Notes: generated from the sequence alone by a model not told the origin. Shown: positions 9,555 through 20,609, numbered from the stretch's first letter. The stretch is DNA of 64,000 nt from Brucella pseudogrignonensis (GCF_032190615.1 NZ_JAVLAT010000001.1:936501-1000500), one strand, 5' to 3'. Numbers and translations: made by a program.

Positions 9555-9986
9555 ATGTCCGCACTGACACTAGAAAAAGCCAATGCCATCATCACAGCCG
9601 CTTTTGCAAAAGCCACGGAACTGAAGCTAAAGCCGTTGGCCGTATCAGTCTTTGATGCCGGTGGTCATCTGAAGGCTTTTCAGAAACAGGACGGTGCATC
9701 GATTCTACGTTTTGAAATCGCATCCGGCAAAGCCTTCGGCGCTCTCGCTGTCGGCGCTGGATCACGCTGGCTTAACAACCAGGCAAAAGACCGTCCGCAT
9801 TTCCTTGAAGGTCTGTCCAATGTTTCCGGCGGTAGAATCGTACCAGTGCCGGGCGGCGTTCTCATCAAGGATTCCAACAACGAAATCATCGGTGCGGTTG
9901 GCATTTCCGGCGACACCTCAGACAATGATGAGCTAGCCGCTATTTCCGGAATTGAAGCCAGCAATTTTGTCGCTGACCCGGGCTAA
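9555..9986 (+). CDS. HbpS/GlcG-like small protein (DUF336 family)
   Basis: A 143-residue single-domain protein of the GlcG/HbpS family: N-terminal helix (ALTLEKANAIITAAFAKA), then LAVSVFDAGGHLKAFQKQDGA and the glycine-rich end GAVGISGDTSDNDELAAISG. HbpS members bind haem and others sit in glycolate or propanediol operons. There is no signal peptide, so it is probably cytosolic. It stands alone with its own ribosome site (AAGGAG seven bases before the ATG) and is divergent from the thiolase gene. No substrate can be given. Confidence 0.85.
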   Translation: MSALTLEKANAIITAAFAKATELKLKPLAVSVFDAGGHLKAFQKQDGASILRFEIASGKAFGALAVGAGSRWLNNQAKDRPHFLEGLSNVSGGRIVPVPGGVLIKDSNNEIIGAVGISGDTSDNDELAAISGIEASNFVADPG

Positions 9987-9999
9987 CTCGAAACTAGAA

Positions 10000-10019
10000 G
10001 CCGGGCATAGCTGCCCGGC
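10000..10019. terminator. Hairpin after the HbpS-like gene
   Basis: GCCGGGCA and TGCCCGGC pair around a four-base loop, 14 bases after the stop. No strong T-run follows. Confidence 0.6.
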
Positions 10020-10032
10020 CTCCTTCGCTATT

Positions 10033-10233
10033 TCATATAACGTTGTTGCTAGCAAAATGCACAACCGCACCCGGCTCAGCTTTTGATAAACAACCCACCT
10101 TACAAGGTGTATCTGACATTTCTTTTGTTATATCTTCATTATAAGTTGTATTATTTATAATATAAAACAGTGACAATGTAGAATTTACAGAGAAACCTGC
10201 ATTCAGAATAGCAGCCTTTAAATAGCTATCCAT
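10033..10233 (-). CDS. Small hypothetical protein in an AT-rich patch
   Basis: A 66-residue frame with no family I recognise. It is preceded by GGTGGAGAA directly before the ATG, a decent ribosome site, which is the main reason for listing it. A mildly hydrophobic N-terminal half (LFYIINN) is followed by a CKVGC motif. Base composition is far more AT-rich than its neighbours, which suggests foreign or fast-decaying DNA. It may equally be chance. Confidence 0.35.
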   Translation of the reverse strand: MDSYLKAAILNAGFSVNSTLSLFYIINNTTYNEDITKEMSDTPCKVGCLSKAEPGAVVHFASNNVI

Positions 10234-10386
10234 TTCTCCACCCCAATATTTAATAAAATAACTATATTAAAAATTATTATTATTTAATAAAGCATTTCAA
10301 TTGCGGCAGAATTTTGTTTTTTTACCATATGATAAAATTATATATTTGTTTTTGAAAAAATCTTATTTTCAAAAAAACAATAAAAG
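10234..10386. other. AT-rich non-coding patch
   Basis: Runs of A and T, including many TTATT/AATAAT tracts, upstream of the small hypothetical ORF and downstream of rpmF. Apart from a probable AT-rich promoter I see nothing specific. Confidence 0.4.
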
Positions 10387-10421
10387 AAAACGCCGCTTCC
10401 GCAAACCGGAAACGGCGTTTT
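10387..10421. terminator. rpmF terminator
   Basis: A long stem (AAAACGCCG-TTCCG against CGGAA-CGGCGTTTT, with one mismatch) and a five-base loop, flanked by A and T runs. It lies 36 bases beyond rpmF on the minus strand. Confidence 0.85.
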
Positions 10422-10456
10422 TGAAAACCATCTTTCAGCTGCAAAGCAGCTTAAGA

Positions 10457-10636
10457 CTATTCCTTAGCTTCGAGGACCTGACGACCACGATACATACCGC
10501 TCTTAAGGTCGATATGATGTGGACGACGAAGTTCGCCCGAGTTCTTGTCCTCGACGTAAGTCGGGGCCTTGAGTGCGTCTGCCGAGCGGCGCATGCCGCG
10601 CTTCGACGGAGACGTTTTGCGTTTAGGTACTGCCAT
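10457..10636 (-). CDS. rpmF: 50S ribosomal protein L32
   Basis: A 59-residue protein. Translating the minus strand from the ATG at 10636 gives [20 protein letters not shown] at the N-terminus and ends GRQVLEAKE. The start and the basic [12 protein letters not shown] segment are the classic alphaproteobacterial L32 sequence, and the length is right. It belongs to the large ribosomal subunit. The zinc-binding cysteines of some bacterial L32 proteins are absent, as usual in this group. mtgA lies just upstream on the same strand, an order conserved in Brucella and its relatives. Confidence 0.97.
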   Translation of the reverse strand: MAVPKRKTSPSKRGMRRSADALKAPTYVEDKNSGELRRPHHIDLKSGMYRGRQVLEAKE

Positions 10637-10775
10637 GGATTCAGCTCCACTGATCGATCAATAAACGTCCGGCACGGCCCCGAAGAGCCTGTCACATCGG
10701 ACAAAATTCCGGAAAGTCACGTGCCTATACACGCTCTTGCGGCATTTGACCAGCGGAGTCTTATCTTTTTTCCAG

Positions 10776-11504
10776 CTATTGAACACAAGTCACATAAGGA
10801 CCAGCGCGTGAAGCACGTCCGGCAACAATACGTGAAATGCGCTGCATGTTGCGTGTCGGTTTGGCAGGATTGCGAAGCGCTGGGTTGGGAAGCGTTACAG
10901 CGAGCAAGGCCGACTGCTGCGCATTCAGCCGCGATGCGGGGCGTTTAAAATAATGTTGAGCCGCCGCCTCAATGCCATAGATGCCCGGACCCCACTCAGC
11001 AATATTGAGATAAATCTCCATAATGCGTCGCTTTGACAACACTGCGTCGGCGACCAGCGCCAATGGAAACTCCAGCCCCTTGCGCAGATAGGAACGGCCA
11101 TTCCAGAGGAAAAGGTTCTTCACCGTCTGCATAGTGATCGTAGAAGCACCCCGACTGGGCGCGCCATCACTGTCAAGCACGAGACTAAGTTGATGCCAGT
11201 CTACGCCGCCATGGCTGCAAAATTGCCCATCCTCAGCCATCATCACGGAATTCACCAGAACTGGCGCAACATCGTCAATACTAACCCATTGCCGGTCCAC
11301 ATCGCGCAAAAGAACATAGTCCTTCACCATCAATGTCGAAATCGGGCGCACAAAGGGTATTGAATAAACGAGGATCAAAAAAAGCGGTAAGAGGGCAAGA
11401 CCGATCAAAATCTTGAGCATAAGGGCAATCCTGCCACCCCAAACGGGATCAGCCAAGTAATTGCGACCATCTTTGCTCCTGAGAATGATTTTTGCCACAT
11501 CCAC
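10776..11504 (-). CDS. mtgA: Monofunctional peptidoglycan glycosyltransferase
   Basis: A GT51-family enzyme that polymerises lipid II into glycan strands without a transpeptidase domain. One membrane helix lies near residues 28-50 (MLKILIGLALLPLFLILVYS). Catalytic motifs follow in order: AEDGQFCSHGGVDW with the essential glutamate, GASTITMQTVKNLFLW, RKGLEFPLA and KRRIMEIYLNIAEWGPG. At 242 residues it is full length. The GASTITMQ motif replaces the commoner GGSTITQQ, a small variation within the family. It precedes rpmF on the same strand with 139 bases between. Confidence 0.93.
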   Translation of the reverse strand: MDVAKIILRSKDGRNYLADPVWGGRIALMLKILIGLALLPLFLILVYSIPFVRPISTLMVKDYVLLRDVDRQWVSIDDVAPVLVNSVMMAEDGQFCSHGGVDWHQLSLVLDSDGAPSRGASTITMQTVKNLFLWNGRSYLRKGLEFPLALVADAVLSKRRIMEIYLNIAEWGPGIYGIEAAAQHYFKRPASRLNAQQSALLAVTLPNPALRNPAKPTRNMQRISRIVAGRASRAGPYVTCVQ

Positions 11505-11674
11505 CGCCCGTTATTCCTTATTAAGCGACATAAACTATTCCTTAACAATAATGAACCTGATTCCATAAAGCTTCTGACAAGAAACAACCTGTTTGATGAC
11601 CGCTGGATGAAAAAGCCTGTGCTGATCGTTGTGCCCAGTTGACCAAATCTGCACTTTGGTCCATCCCCTAACAT

Positions 11675-12589
11675 ATGGAAAACGTATCTGTAGATTTTGC
11701 TCAATCCCTGCATCTGCGCGCTCTCGAAGTCGAGACAATGCTGGTCGGGCTTCTGGATCTTCGGTTGCGCACCGGCGAAGTGGCGCGCCCCGAGCGATTG
11801 TTAGCCGCTATGCGCCATGGTGTACTGAATGGTGGCAAACGCCTGCGCCCCTTTCTCGTTGTTGAGAGTGCCGCCATGTTTGGCAAGCACGGCGATTCTG
11901 TACTGCGCGTAGCAGCGGCACTCGAATGCATTCACTGCTATTCGCTGGTGCATGATGATCTGCCTGCAATGGACAATGACGACATGCGGCGCGGGCAACC
12001 AACCGTGCATAAGGCTTTTGATGAAGCCGCAGCGATCCTCGCAGGTGACAGTCTGCTAACCTATGCCTTTGATATTGTTGCGTCTGACGAAACTGATCTT
12101 CCAGCCAAAATCCGCATCGAACTAGTCTCGGCGCTGGCGCGTGCATCAGGCATCGGTGGCATGGCTGGCGGTCAGGCGCTTGATCTGATGGCAGAAAGCA
12201 ACAAACCGGATGAAGCGGGTATCATCACGCTGCAAGCCATGAAGACCGGTGCGTTGATCCGCTTTGCCTGTGCAGCCGGAGCAATCATTGCAGGTGCATC
12301 GCGCGAAGACCGCGAGCGCATGGCGGAGTTTGGCTCAGCTATCGGCCTTGCTTTTCAGCTTGCCGATGACCTTCTGGACGTGACTGCGGATGCCGCCGTC
12401 ATGGGCAAAGCAACTGGCAAAGATGCAGCGGCAGGCAAAGCTACGCTCGTGTCGCTTCATGGCATCGAATGGACCCGCAAACAGCTTTCCGGTCTGGTTG
12501 CTCAGGCTGAAAGCCTTCTTGAGCCATTTGGTGAAAATGCAACGATTCTCAAGCAAGCCGCCCGCTTCATCGCAGAACGGCAAAGCTAG
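11675..12589 (+). CDS. ispA: Polyprenyl (farnesyl) diphosphate synthase
   Basis: A short-chain trans-isoprenyl diphosphate synthase that joins isopentenyl and dimethylallyl units. The first aspartate-rich motif is HDDLPAMDNDDMRRG and the second is FQLADDLLDVTAD; GGKRLRPFLV near residue 50 is the diphosphate-binding segment. Length 304 fits farnesyl diphosphate synthase. Chain length cannot be proved from the sequence. Its stop abuts the ispG stop on the other strand, so two isoprenoid genes converge with no intergenic base. Confidence 0.9.
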   Translation: MENVSVDFAQSLHLRALEVETMLVGLLDLRLRTGEVARPERLLAAMRHGVLNGGKRLRPFLVVESAAMFGKHGDSVLRVAAALECIHCYSLVHDDLPAMDNDDMRRGQPTVHKAFDEAAAILAGDSLLTYAFDIVASDETDLPAKIRIELVSALARASGIGGMAGGQALDLMAESNKPDEAGIITLQAMKTGALIRFACAAGAIIAGASREDRERMAEFGSAIGLAFQLADDLLDVTADAAVMGKATGKDAAAGKATLVSLHGIEWTRKQLSGLVAQAESLLEPFGENATILKQAARFIAERQS

Positions 12590-13936
<1,347 letters not shown>

Positions 13937-14058
13937 TCAGGTGGCGTAGCAAGGCGCAATTGTCAACGCCTGCCTGCATCGTTTTCTTGTTATATAATCA
14001 CTTGCCGACGGCTTGTCGCCTCCTCATTATGCAATGATTCCAGAGGAGGAGATGAAAC

Positions 14059-14850
14059 ATGGCAAATGCTAAGGCCCGCAAAACCGCTATTGTCACGGGT
14101 TCCAATTCCGGCATTGGTCTTGGCATCGCCCATGCGTTGGCCGGTTCCGGGCACAATGTTGTGATCAACTCCTTCACAGACCGTAGCGAAGACCACGATC
14201 TGGCACAAGCAATCGCCAAGGAACATGGCGTAAGCGTGATCTATATTTCCGCTGATATGTCAAAGCCGGACGACTGCCGTGCATTGATTGCAGAAAGCGT
14301 AGATGCTTTTGGCAGCGCAGACATTATCGTCAATAATGCGGGCATCCAACACGTCGCGCCCGTCGAAGAATTTCCGACCGATCAATGGGACCGGATTATC
14401 GCGATCAACCTGACATCGGCTTTTCACACCTCAGCCGCAGCGATCCCCCATATGAAAAAAGCTGGCTGGGGCCGTATCATCAATATCGCGTCAGCGCATG
14501 GGCTGGTCGCGTCACCGTTCAAGTCGGCTTATGTCGCAGCAAAGCACGGCATTGTTGGCTTCACAAAAACGCTGGCACTTGAACTTGCCACCGCAAAGAT
14601 TACAGCCAATGCCATCTGCCCCGGCTATGTACTCACCCCGCTTGTCGAAGCTCAGATACCCGATCAGATGAAAGCCCATAACATGGATCGCGAAACGGTG
14701 ATCCGCGAGGTCATGCTGGATAAGCAGCCAACAAAGGAATTTGTAACGACTGCCCAGATTGGCGCACTTGCGGCCTTCCTTTCAACGGATGCTGCAGCGC
14801 AGATCAACGGTGCCGCCCTCCCGGTCGAGGGCGGCTGGACCGCTGAATAA
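14059..14850 (+). CDS. bdhA: 3-hydroxybutyrate dehydrogenase (short-chain dehydrogenase)
   Basis: Classical short-chain dehydrogenase of 263 residues. The NAD-binding motif is VTGSNSGIGLGIAHAL, the NNAG motif is IVNNAGIQHVAPVEEFP, and the catalytic Tyr and Lys are in SAYVAAKHGIVGFTK. The residues after this (CPGYVLTPLVEAQIPDQ) closely resemble known D-3-hydroxybutyrate dehydrogenases, which oxidise hydroxybutyrate to acetoacetate. A strong ribosome site (GAGGAGGAG) precedes the ATG. Substrate is by family resemblance. It has its own terminator. Confidence 0.9.
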   Translation: MANAKARKTAIVTGSNSGIGLGIAHALAGSGHNVVINSFTDRSEDHDLAQAIAKEHGVSVIYISADMSKPDDCRALIAESVDAFGSADIIVNNAGIQHVAPVEEFPTDQWDRIIAINLTSAFHTSAAAIPHMKKAGWGRIINIASAHGLVASPFKSAYVAAKHGIVGFTKTLALELATAKITANAICPGYVLTPLVEAQIPDQMKAHNMDRETVIREVMLDKQPTKEFVTTAQIGALAAFLSTDAAAQINGAALPVEGGWTAE

Positions 14851-14882
14851 ACATCGAGCAATAATCGCTCGATGTATTTTTT
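14851..14882 (+). terminator. bdhA terminator
   Basis: ACATCGAGC and GCTCGATGT pair around a seven-base loop and are followed by ATTTTTT, directly after the stop codon. Confidence 0.88.
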
Positions 14883-14930
14883 CCACGCATTATCCTACGC
14901 AAAACCGCTACGCACTTTTGGCTCAAATGC

Positions 14931-16121
14931 TTAATGCGAACTGTCCGCGTATTTTGCCAGCCCTGAGAAGGCGAGTACCACCAGCAACAGGAGAGGCAGC
15001 GACAGGAACACCACGCTGAAACCGCTATGCTTGGCAACGAAGCCAATCAGCGAAGGCGCGACCAGCATCCCCGAATAGCCCATGGTGGTGGCAATCGATA
15101 GACCAACACTTGGGTTGATGCCCGGCAGATTGCCACCGATGGAGAAGGCAATCGGCACCATATTCGAGATACCAATACCGCAAATCGCAAAGCCAAAGAT
15201 TACCGCATAAGGGTGGCTCGACAGGCCGACAATCACCATGCCGATAATGGCAATCGACGTGCAAAAACGCAGCGTGTTGGTTGCGCCGAAACGGTCGCGG
15301 ACAATATCACCTGCAAAGCGCATGATCGCCATAGTCATAGAGAAGGCAGCGAAGCCAAGCCCAGCAACTGTCACGGATGCGCCCAGTTCATCACGCAGAT
15401 AATAGGCGCCCCAATCGAGAATTGCACCTTCGGGGATCATCGAGAACAGAGCGATAATGCCCACCAGCCATGGGAGTGCATTGCGTGGCAAAGTCAGCTT
15501 CTGCTTTTCACCACTTGGATGATAATGCTTATCGGCAATGATTGAAGGCCAAGCAAAAGCAAGCACGCCTGCGGCTACAACCGTTGCAATCAGCGCATGA
15601 GCAGTTGAGCCAACATGCGCAATCAAAAAGCCACCCGTTGCTGCCCCAATCAGTCCGCCAAGGCTCCAGAAAGCATGGCAGGACGACATGATTGCGCGAC
15701 GCATATGCTTTTCGACGCCAACCGCATTCGCGTTCATTGCAACGTCCATCGCGCCGATCATGCCACCAAAATAGAACATGACAATCACGGCTGTGACGAT
15801 ATTGGGCACCAGCGCAATAATCAGCAAAGCCGGGACAAGGCCGATTGCAAACAGCTTCACAACCGCGCCAGATCCACGATGTGCGGACAGCGCGCCTGCC
15901 ACCGGCATCATCGAAAGCGAGCCAATACCAAACACAAGGATCATCAGACCCATGCCACTGGTATCAAGCCCAAGACGACCTGCAAATTCGGGAATTTTTG
16001 GTGCCCAGCCACCAAAAATATATCCGTTCATCAGAAAGAGCAGAGCCACCGCAATGCGCTCTCTGGTTACGATTGGCGCCCGATCACTCAACGCATCATT
16101 TCGTCCGGCAGTCTGTTCCAT
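14931..16121 (-). CDS. MFS transporter
   Basis: About 12 hydrophobic segments in 396 residues, with the typical cytoplasmic loop between helices 2 and 3 reduced to AHRGSGAVVKLFAIG. It resembles the sugar/fucose-permease-like branch of MFS proteins (GGWAPKIPEFAGRLGLD, then FFGGMIGAMDVAMNANAVGVE). The start at 16121 has GAGGAAGCC just before it; the longer frame to 16151 lacks a ribosome site. It begins seven bases after the DeoR-type regulator stop, so the two form an operon and the regulator probably controls it. The substrate is unknown. Confidence 0.85.
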   Translation of the reverse strand: MEQTAGRNDALSDRAPIVTRERIAVALLFLMNGYIFGGWAPKIPEFAGRLGLDTSGMGLMILVFGIGSLSMMPVAGALSAHRGSGAVVKLFAIGLVPALLIIALVPNIVTAVIVMFYFGGMIGAMDVAMNANAVGVEKHMRRAIMSSCHAFWSLGGLIGAATGGFLIAHVGSTAHALIATVVAAGVLAFAWPSIIADKHYHPSGEKQKLTLPRNALPWLVGIIALFSMIPEGAILDWGAYYLRDELGASVTVAGLGFAAFSMTMAIMRFAGDIVRDRFGATNTLRFCTSIAIIGMVIVGLSSHPYAVIFGFAICGIGISNMVPIAFSIGGNLPGINPSVGLSIATTMGYSGMLVAPSLIGFVAKHSGFSVVFLSLPLLLLVVLAFSGLAKYADSSH

Positions 16122-16128
16122 GGCTTCC

Positions 16129-16911
16129 TCAGTCACGCCCTTCTGCGGCATGTATAATCGTCATGCCTGATGCCCGATAAGGCGCAAGGACATCTTCTTT
16201 TGTATCATGTTCAACAGCCATAACAGCAACAGCCTCAATGGGTATGACATCGTGCGCAGCAACCGTCCCGAGCTTGTCACTGGTGATTGCCAGCACAACC
16301 TTACGACTTCGCCCAGCGATAACCCGTTTGAATTCCGCATCTTCCAGATGAAGCGCTGTAATGCCTGTTTCGGCAGAAAAGCCGCATACTCCGAGCATAC
16401 AAAGGTCAGGTCGCACCAGCTCCGCATCACGCAAAGCGCGTGCACCAACCGCTGCACTGACGCGGCGATCAATGGGACCACCGATCATCACAACATCGAT
16501 CTTGTCCGACTGCAAAACAATTGCTGCAATCGATGGCGTATTGGTGACAATGGTGATCACATCACCCCGATCCACGAGCAGACGTGCAAGCGCCAGATTG
16601 GTTGAGGAGGAATCGAGAAACACCGTCATGTTTGGCTCGATCAGACCAGCCAGCGCGGCGGCAAGGGTCGTCTTGGCCTCCGGTCTTTCCGTGTCACGTT
16701 CAGAAAGCGGCGCGTAGGAAGGCGCGGCCTTCAAGGCACCTCCATAAACACGCTTGCAGAGGCCCGCAGCCGCCATCTCGCGAAGGTCACGTCGGATTGT
16801 ATCTTCCGAAACACCAAAGGATTCAGCGAGTTCGCTCGCCAAGACGCGGCCAGACTGCTCAAGCAGTTGCTGAATACGCGCTTGTCTTTCGTCCAGTAAT
16901 AGCTCTGTCAT
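16129..16911 (-). CDS. DeoR/GlpR-type transcriptional regulator
   Basis: A 260-residue repressor with an N-terminal helix-turn-helix (VLASELAESFGVSEDTIRRDLREMAAAGLCKRVYGGA, residues 22-60), the standard DeoR signature, followed by a sugar-phosphate-sensing domain (TNTPSIAAIVLQSDKIDVVMIGG and VCGFSAETGITALHLEDAEFK). DeoR proteins usually answer to a phosphorylated sugar made by the pathway they control. The downstream MFS transporter is the obvious target. It is the first gene of this two-gene unit. Confidence 0.92.
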   Translation of the reverse strand: MTELLLDERQARIQQLLEQSGRVLASELAESFGVSEDTIRRDLREMAAAGLCKRVYGGALKAAPSYAPLSERDTERPEAKTTLAAALAGLIEPNMTVFLDSSSTNLALARLLVDRGDVITIVTNTPSIAAIVLQSDKIDVVMIGGPIDRRVSAAVGARALRDAELVRPDLCMLGVCGFSAETGITALHLEDAEFKRVIAGRSRKVVLAITSDKLGTVAAHDVIPIEAVAVMAVEHDTKEDVLAPYRASGMTIIHAAEGRD

Positions 16912-16994
16912 CGCTCATTCCTGTTACCATGCATAAACATGCATGAATCGGCGAAAACGTGCATAGCAGATTTTTATGACCACGCAAGCAAAAG

Positions 16995-17029
16995 AAAACG
17001 CCGCGCTCTTTTTCAGGGCGCGGCGTTTT
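16995..17029. terminator. Strong terminator after pyc
   Basis: Perfect 12-base-pair stem (AAAACGCCGCGC/GCGCGGCGTTTT) with an 11-base loop. It lies between pyc and the DeoR gene start and ends pyc transcription on the minus strand. Confidence 0.88.
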
Positions 17030-17050
17030 CAAGATTTCTAAAAAAAGAAA

Positions 17051-20000
17051 TTATTCTCCAAAGACGATCAAAAGATCCTTCGCGTCAATCTGTTCGCCGG
17101 GGCGCACGAGCACTTCGGCAATCGAACCATCGCGTTCAGCACGCAGGGCCGTTTCCATCTTCATCGCTTCGATGGACAGCAACACATCGCCAGCTTTCAC
17201 GTTCTGGCCCTGAGAAACAGCGACAGTGGACACAACACCCGGCATTGGCGCGCCGACTTGGCGGTCATTGCCGAGTTCCGCTTTGCGCTTTATGCCACCC
17301 GACGCACCCTTGGCACGGTTTGGCACCTTCACACGACGCGGCTGACCATTGAGTTCGAAGAACACAGTGACCATGCCCTTTTCATCCGTTTCAGACATTG
17401 CCTGATTGACGATCACAAGTGTCTTGCCGCGCTCAAGATCAACGAACACTTCTTCTTCCGGCTTCAAGCCATAGAAATAAACTGGCGTTGGAAGAACACT
17501 GGTCGGACCATAATTTTCCTGTGCTGCCGCATAGTCGGTAAAGACCTTTGGATACATCAGATAAGAAGCGAACTCTTGATCCGTGATCTCGCGACCAAGT
17601 GTTTCCTCAATCGACTTGCGTTCAGCATCAAGGTCAGCCGCTGGAAGCAGCGAACCGGGACGAACCGTGAAAGGCTTTTCGTCTTTCAGCACCTTCTTCT
17701 GCAACGATGCGGGCCAGCCCGATGGTGGCTGACCGAGATCGCCGCGCATCATTGAAACAACTGAATCCGGGAAGGCGATATCCTTGTCCGGGTTTTCGAC
17801 ATCGGCAACGGTCAGGTCCTGAGAGACCATCATCAGCGCCATGTCGCCCACCACCTTGGAAGACGGCGTGACTTTGACAATGTCGCCAAACATACGGTTC
17901 ACATCGGCATAGGCCTGCGCCACTTCATGCCAACGGGTTTCAAGACCCAGCGAACGCGCCTGTTCTTTGAGGTTTGTGAACTGCCCGCCCGGCATTTCAT
18001 GCAAGTACACTTCCGAAGCCGGTCCCTTGAGATCGCTTTCAAAGGCCGCGTACTGATTGCGCACCGCTTCCCAATAGAAGGAAATGCGGCGGATAGTTTC
18101 CGTATCAAGGCCCGGATCACGATCTGATCCATGAAGCGCTTCGACAATCGACCCAAGGCATGGCTGCGATGTATTGCCGGAGAAGGCATCCATTGCCGCA
18201 TCAACTGCATCGACACCGGCATCCACGGCTGCAAGCACAGTCGCCGCCGAAATGCCCGACGTATCATGGGTGTGGAAATGGATAGGCAGATCGGTTTCCT
18301 CACGCAGCGTCTTAAACAGCACACGTGCCGCCGCAGGCTTCAACAAGCCCGCCATGTCTTTGACGGCGATTATATGCGCACCAGCCTTTTCAACCTGCTT
18401 GGCCAAATCGACATAATATTTAAGGTCGTATTTAGCGCGTTCTGGATTGAGGATATCGCCTGTGTAGCAGATCGCCGCTTCACAAAGCTTGTTCTCTTCC
18501 AGTACCGCATCCATCGATACGCGCATGTTCTCAACCCAGTTGAGACTGTCGAACACGCGGAACAAATCCATGCCGCCACGCGCTGCTTCACGCACGAAAT
18601 ACTTTACCACATTGTCCGGGTAGGACTTGTAGCCAACGCCATTCGCGCCGCGCAGGAGCATTTGCAGCAGGATGTTTGGCGCGCCTTCGCGCACCATTGC
18701 CAGGCGCTCCCACGGATCTTCCGTCAAAAAGCGCATCGACACGTCAAAGGTCGCACCGCCCCAACATTCAAGCGAGAAGAGGTTCGGCAGTGCCTGCGCA
18801 TAGGCATTGGCCACGCGCGCAATATCATAGGTACGCACACGCGTTGCCAGCAGTGACTGATGACCATCACGCATGGTCGTATCGGTCAACAGAACACGCT
18901 TTTCATTGCGCATCCATTCAGCAAACTTCTGCGGTCCGAGCTTGTCGAGCAACTGCTTGGTGCCGTCGACGACCGGACGATCACCAAACCACGGCACAAT
19001 CGGCTTCGCCGCATCCTGAGTTGGTAACGCACGACCTTTGGTTTCCGGATGACCGTTGACCGTCACATCAGCAACGTAAGTCAGGAGCTTGGTCGCACGA
19101 TCCTGACGCTTCATATGGGTGAAAAGCTCAGGCGTCGTATCGATAAAGCGCGTCGTATAATCATTCGACTGGAATTTCGGATGATTGATGATTGCTTCAA
19201 CGAAGGTGAGGTTTGTCGCCACACCACGAATACGGAATTCACGCAATGCGCGGTCCATACGACGGATGGCTTCAATCGGCGTAGAGCCCGACGCTGTGAC
19301 CTTCACCAGCAGCGGATCGTAATAGCGCGTGATGACCGCGCCAGAATAGGCTGTGCCGCCATCGAGACGAATGCCAAAGCCCGATGCCGAGCGATAGGCT
19401 TGAATGCGGCCATAGTCTGGAACGAAATTCTGCTCAGGATCTTCGGTGGTAATGCGGCACTGCAGCGCATGACCGTTGAGGCGAATATCCTTCTGCTCCG
19501 GCACGCCCGATTCTGGCGTACCAATCGCATAGCCTTCCAGAATATGAATCTGGGCTTTAACGATATCGATGCCTGTTACTTCTTCCGTGACGGTGTGCTC
19601 AACCTGAATGCGCGGGTTCACTTCGATGAAGTAAAATGCGCCAGTGTCGGCATCCATCAGGAATTCAACGGTGCCTGCACCGATATAATCGGTGGCATGA
19701 GCGATCTTCAGACCATAGCTGGCCAGTTCCTGACGCTGTTCGTCATTGAGGTAAGGCGCAGGCGCACGCTCAACCACTTTCTGATTGCGACGCTGGATCG
19801 AGCAGTCGCGCTCATAAAGATGAACGGCATTGCCATGCGTATCGCCGAGAATCTGCACTTCGACGTGTCGCGCACGCTCGACAAGCTTTTCGAGATAGAC
19901 TTCATCCTTGCCGAAAGCAGCCTTGGCTTCGCGCTTTGCTTCCGTTACTTCGCGATCAAGATCTTCTTCAGCACGAATGGCACGCATACCGCGACCGCCA

Positions 20001-20512
20001 CCACCCCATGATGCTTTCAGCATCAACGGATAGCCGATCTTGGCGGCAAGCTTCTTTACTTCCGCTATGTCATCTGGCAGCGGATCGGTTGCGGGCACCA
20101 CAGGAACGCCAATCTCAATGGCGAGATTGCGCGCGGCAACCTTGTTACCCAGACGGCGCATGGTTTCCGGCTTAGGGCCGATGAAAATAATGCCGTTCTG
20201 CGCACAAGCTTCGGCAAATTCAGGACTTTCCGACAAAAGGCCATAGCCCGGATGGATAGCATCAGCGCCCGATAGCTTAGCCACGCGGATCACTTCATCA
20301 ATCGACAGATAGCTTTCAATCGGTCCAAGATCACGCGCCAGATGCGGTCCACGACCGACCTGATAGCTTTCGTCTGCTTTAAAGCGATGCAGTGAGAGTT
20401 TGTCTTCCTCTGCCCATATTGCCACCGTTTTTATGCCAAGCTCGTTGGCTGCACGGAACACGCGGATAGCAATTTCTGAACGATTGGCGACCAGAATTTT
20501 TCTAATGGGCAA
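17051..20512 (-). CDS. pyc: Pyruvate carboxylase
   Basis: Biotin enzyme making oxaloacetate from pyruvate and bicarbonate. Domain order: biotin carboxylase (IRKILVANRSEIAIRVFRAA, ATP-grasp GGGGRGMRAI, ERDCSIQRRNQKVVERAP), carboxyltransferase TIM barrel (LLTDTTMRDGHQSLLATRVR, with IHFHTHDTSG for the metal), and a C-terminal biotinyl domain with the target lysine in EAMKMETAL. I place the start at a TTG at 20512: it gives 1153 residues, matching the rhizobial enzyme, and GGGAG lies seven bases upstream. The longer ATG frame to 20632 would run through the terminator of the upstream gene. Confidence 0.95.
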   Translation of the reverse strand: MPIRKILVANRSEIAIRVFRAANELGIKTVAIWAEEDKLSLHRFKADESYQVGRGPHLARDLGPIESYLSIDEVIRVAKLSGADAIHPGYGLLSESPEFAEACAQNGIIFIGPKPETMRRLGNKVAARNLAIEIGVPVVPATDPLPDDIAEVKKLAAKIGYPLMLKASWGGGGRGMRAIRAEEDLDREVTEAKREAKAAFGKDEVYLEKLVERARHVEVQILGDTHGNAVHLYERDCSIQRRNQKVVERAPAPYLNDEQRQELASYGLKIAHATDYIGAGTVEFLMDADTGAFYFIEVNPRIQVEHTVTEEVTGIDIVKAQIHILEGYAIGTPESGVPEQKDIRLNGHALQCRITTEDPEQNFVPDYGRIQAYRSASGFGIRLDGGTAYSGAVITRYYDPLLVKVTASGSTPIEAIRRMDRALREFRIRGVATNLTFVEAIINHPKFQSNDYTTRFIDTTPELFTHMKRQDRATKLLTYVADVTVNGHPETKGRALPTQDAAKPIVPWFGDRPVVDGTKQLLDKLGPQKFAEWMRNEKRVLLTDTTMRDGHQSLLATRVRTYDIARVANAYAQALPNLFSLECWGGATFDVSMRFLTEDPWERLAMVREGAPNILLQMLLRGANGVGYKSYPDNVVKYFVREAARGGMDLFRVFDSLNWVENMRVSMDAVLEENKLCEAAICYTGDILNPERAKYDLKYYVDLAKQVEKAGAHIIAVKDMAGLLKPAAARVLFKTLREETDLPIHFHTHDTSGISAATVLAAVDAGVDAVDAAMDAFSGNTSQPCLGSIVEALHGSDRDPGLDTETIRRISFYWEAVRNQYAAFESDLKGPASEVYLHEMPGGQFTNLKEQARSLGLETRWHEVAQAYADVNRMFGDIVKVTPSSKVVGDMALMMVSQDLTVADVENPDKDIAFPDSVVSMMRGDLGQPPSGWPASLQKKVLKDEKPFTVRPGSLLPAADLDAERKSIEETLGREITDQEFASYLMYPKVFTDYAAAQENYGPTSVLPTPVYFYGLKPEEEVFVDLERGKTLVIVNQAMSETDEKGMVTVFFELNGQPRRVKVPNRAKGASGGIKRKAELGNDRQVGAPMPGVVSTVAVSQGQNVKAGDVLLSIEAMKMETALRAERDGSIAEVLVRPGEQIDAKDLLIVFGE

Positions 20513-20609
20513 GGCAGGACTCCCAAGACTGCAATGATAGATACGACTTTGATTAGCGTGCAATCTAAGCAAGCGCAAACAAACTGTGCAATCAGGAGAG
20601 AAAAACAAT

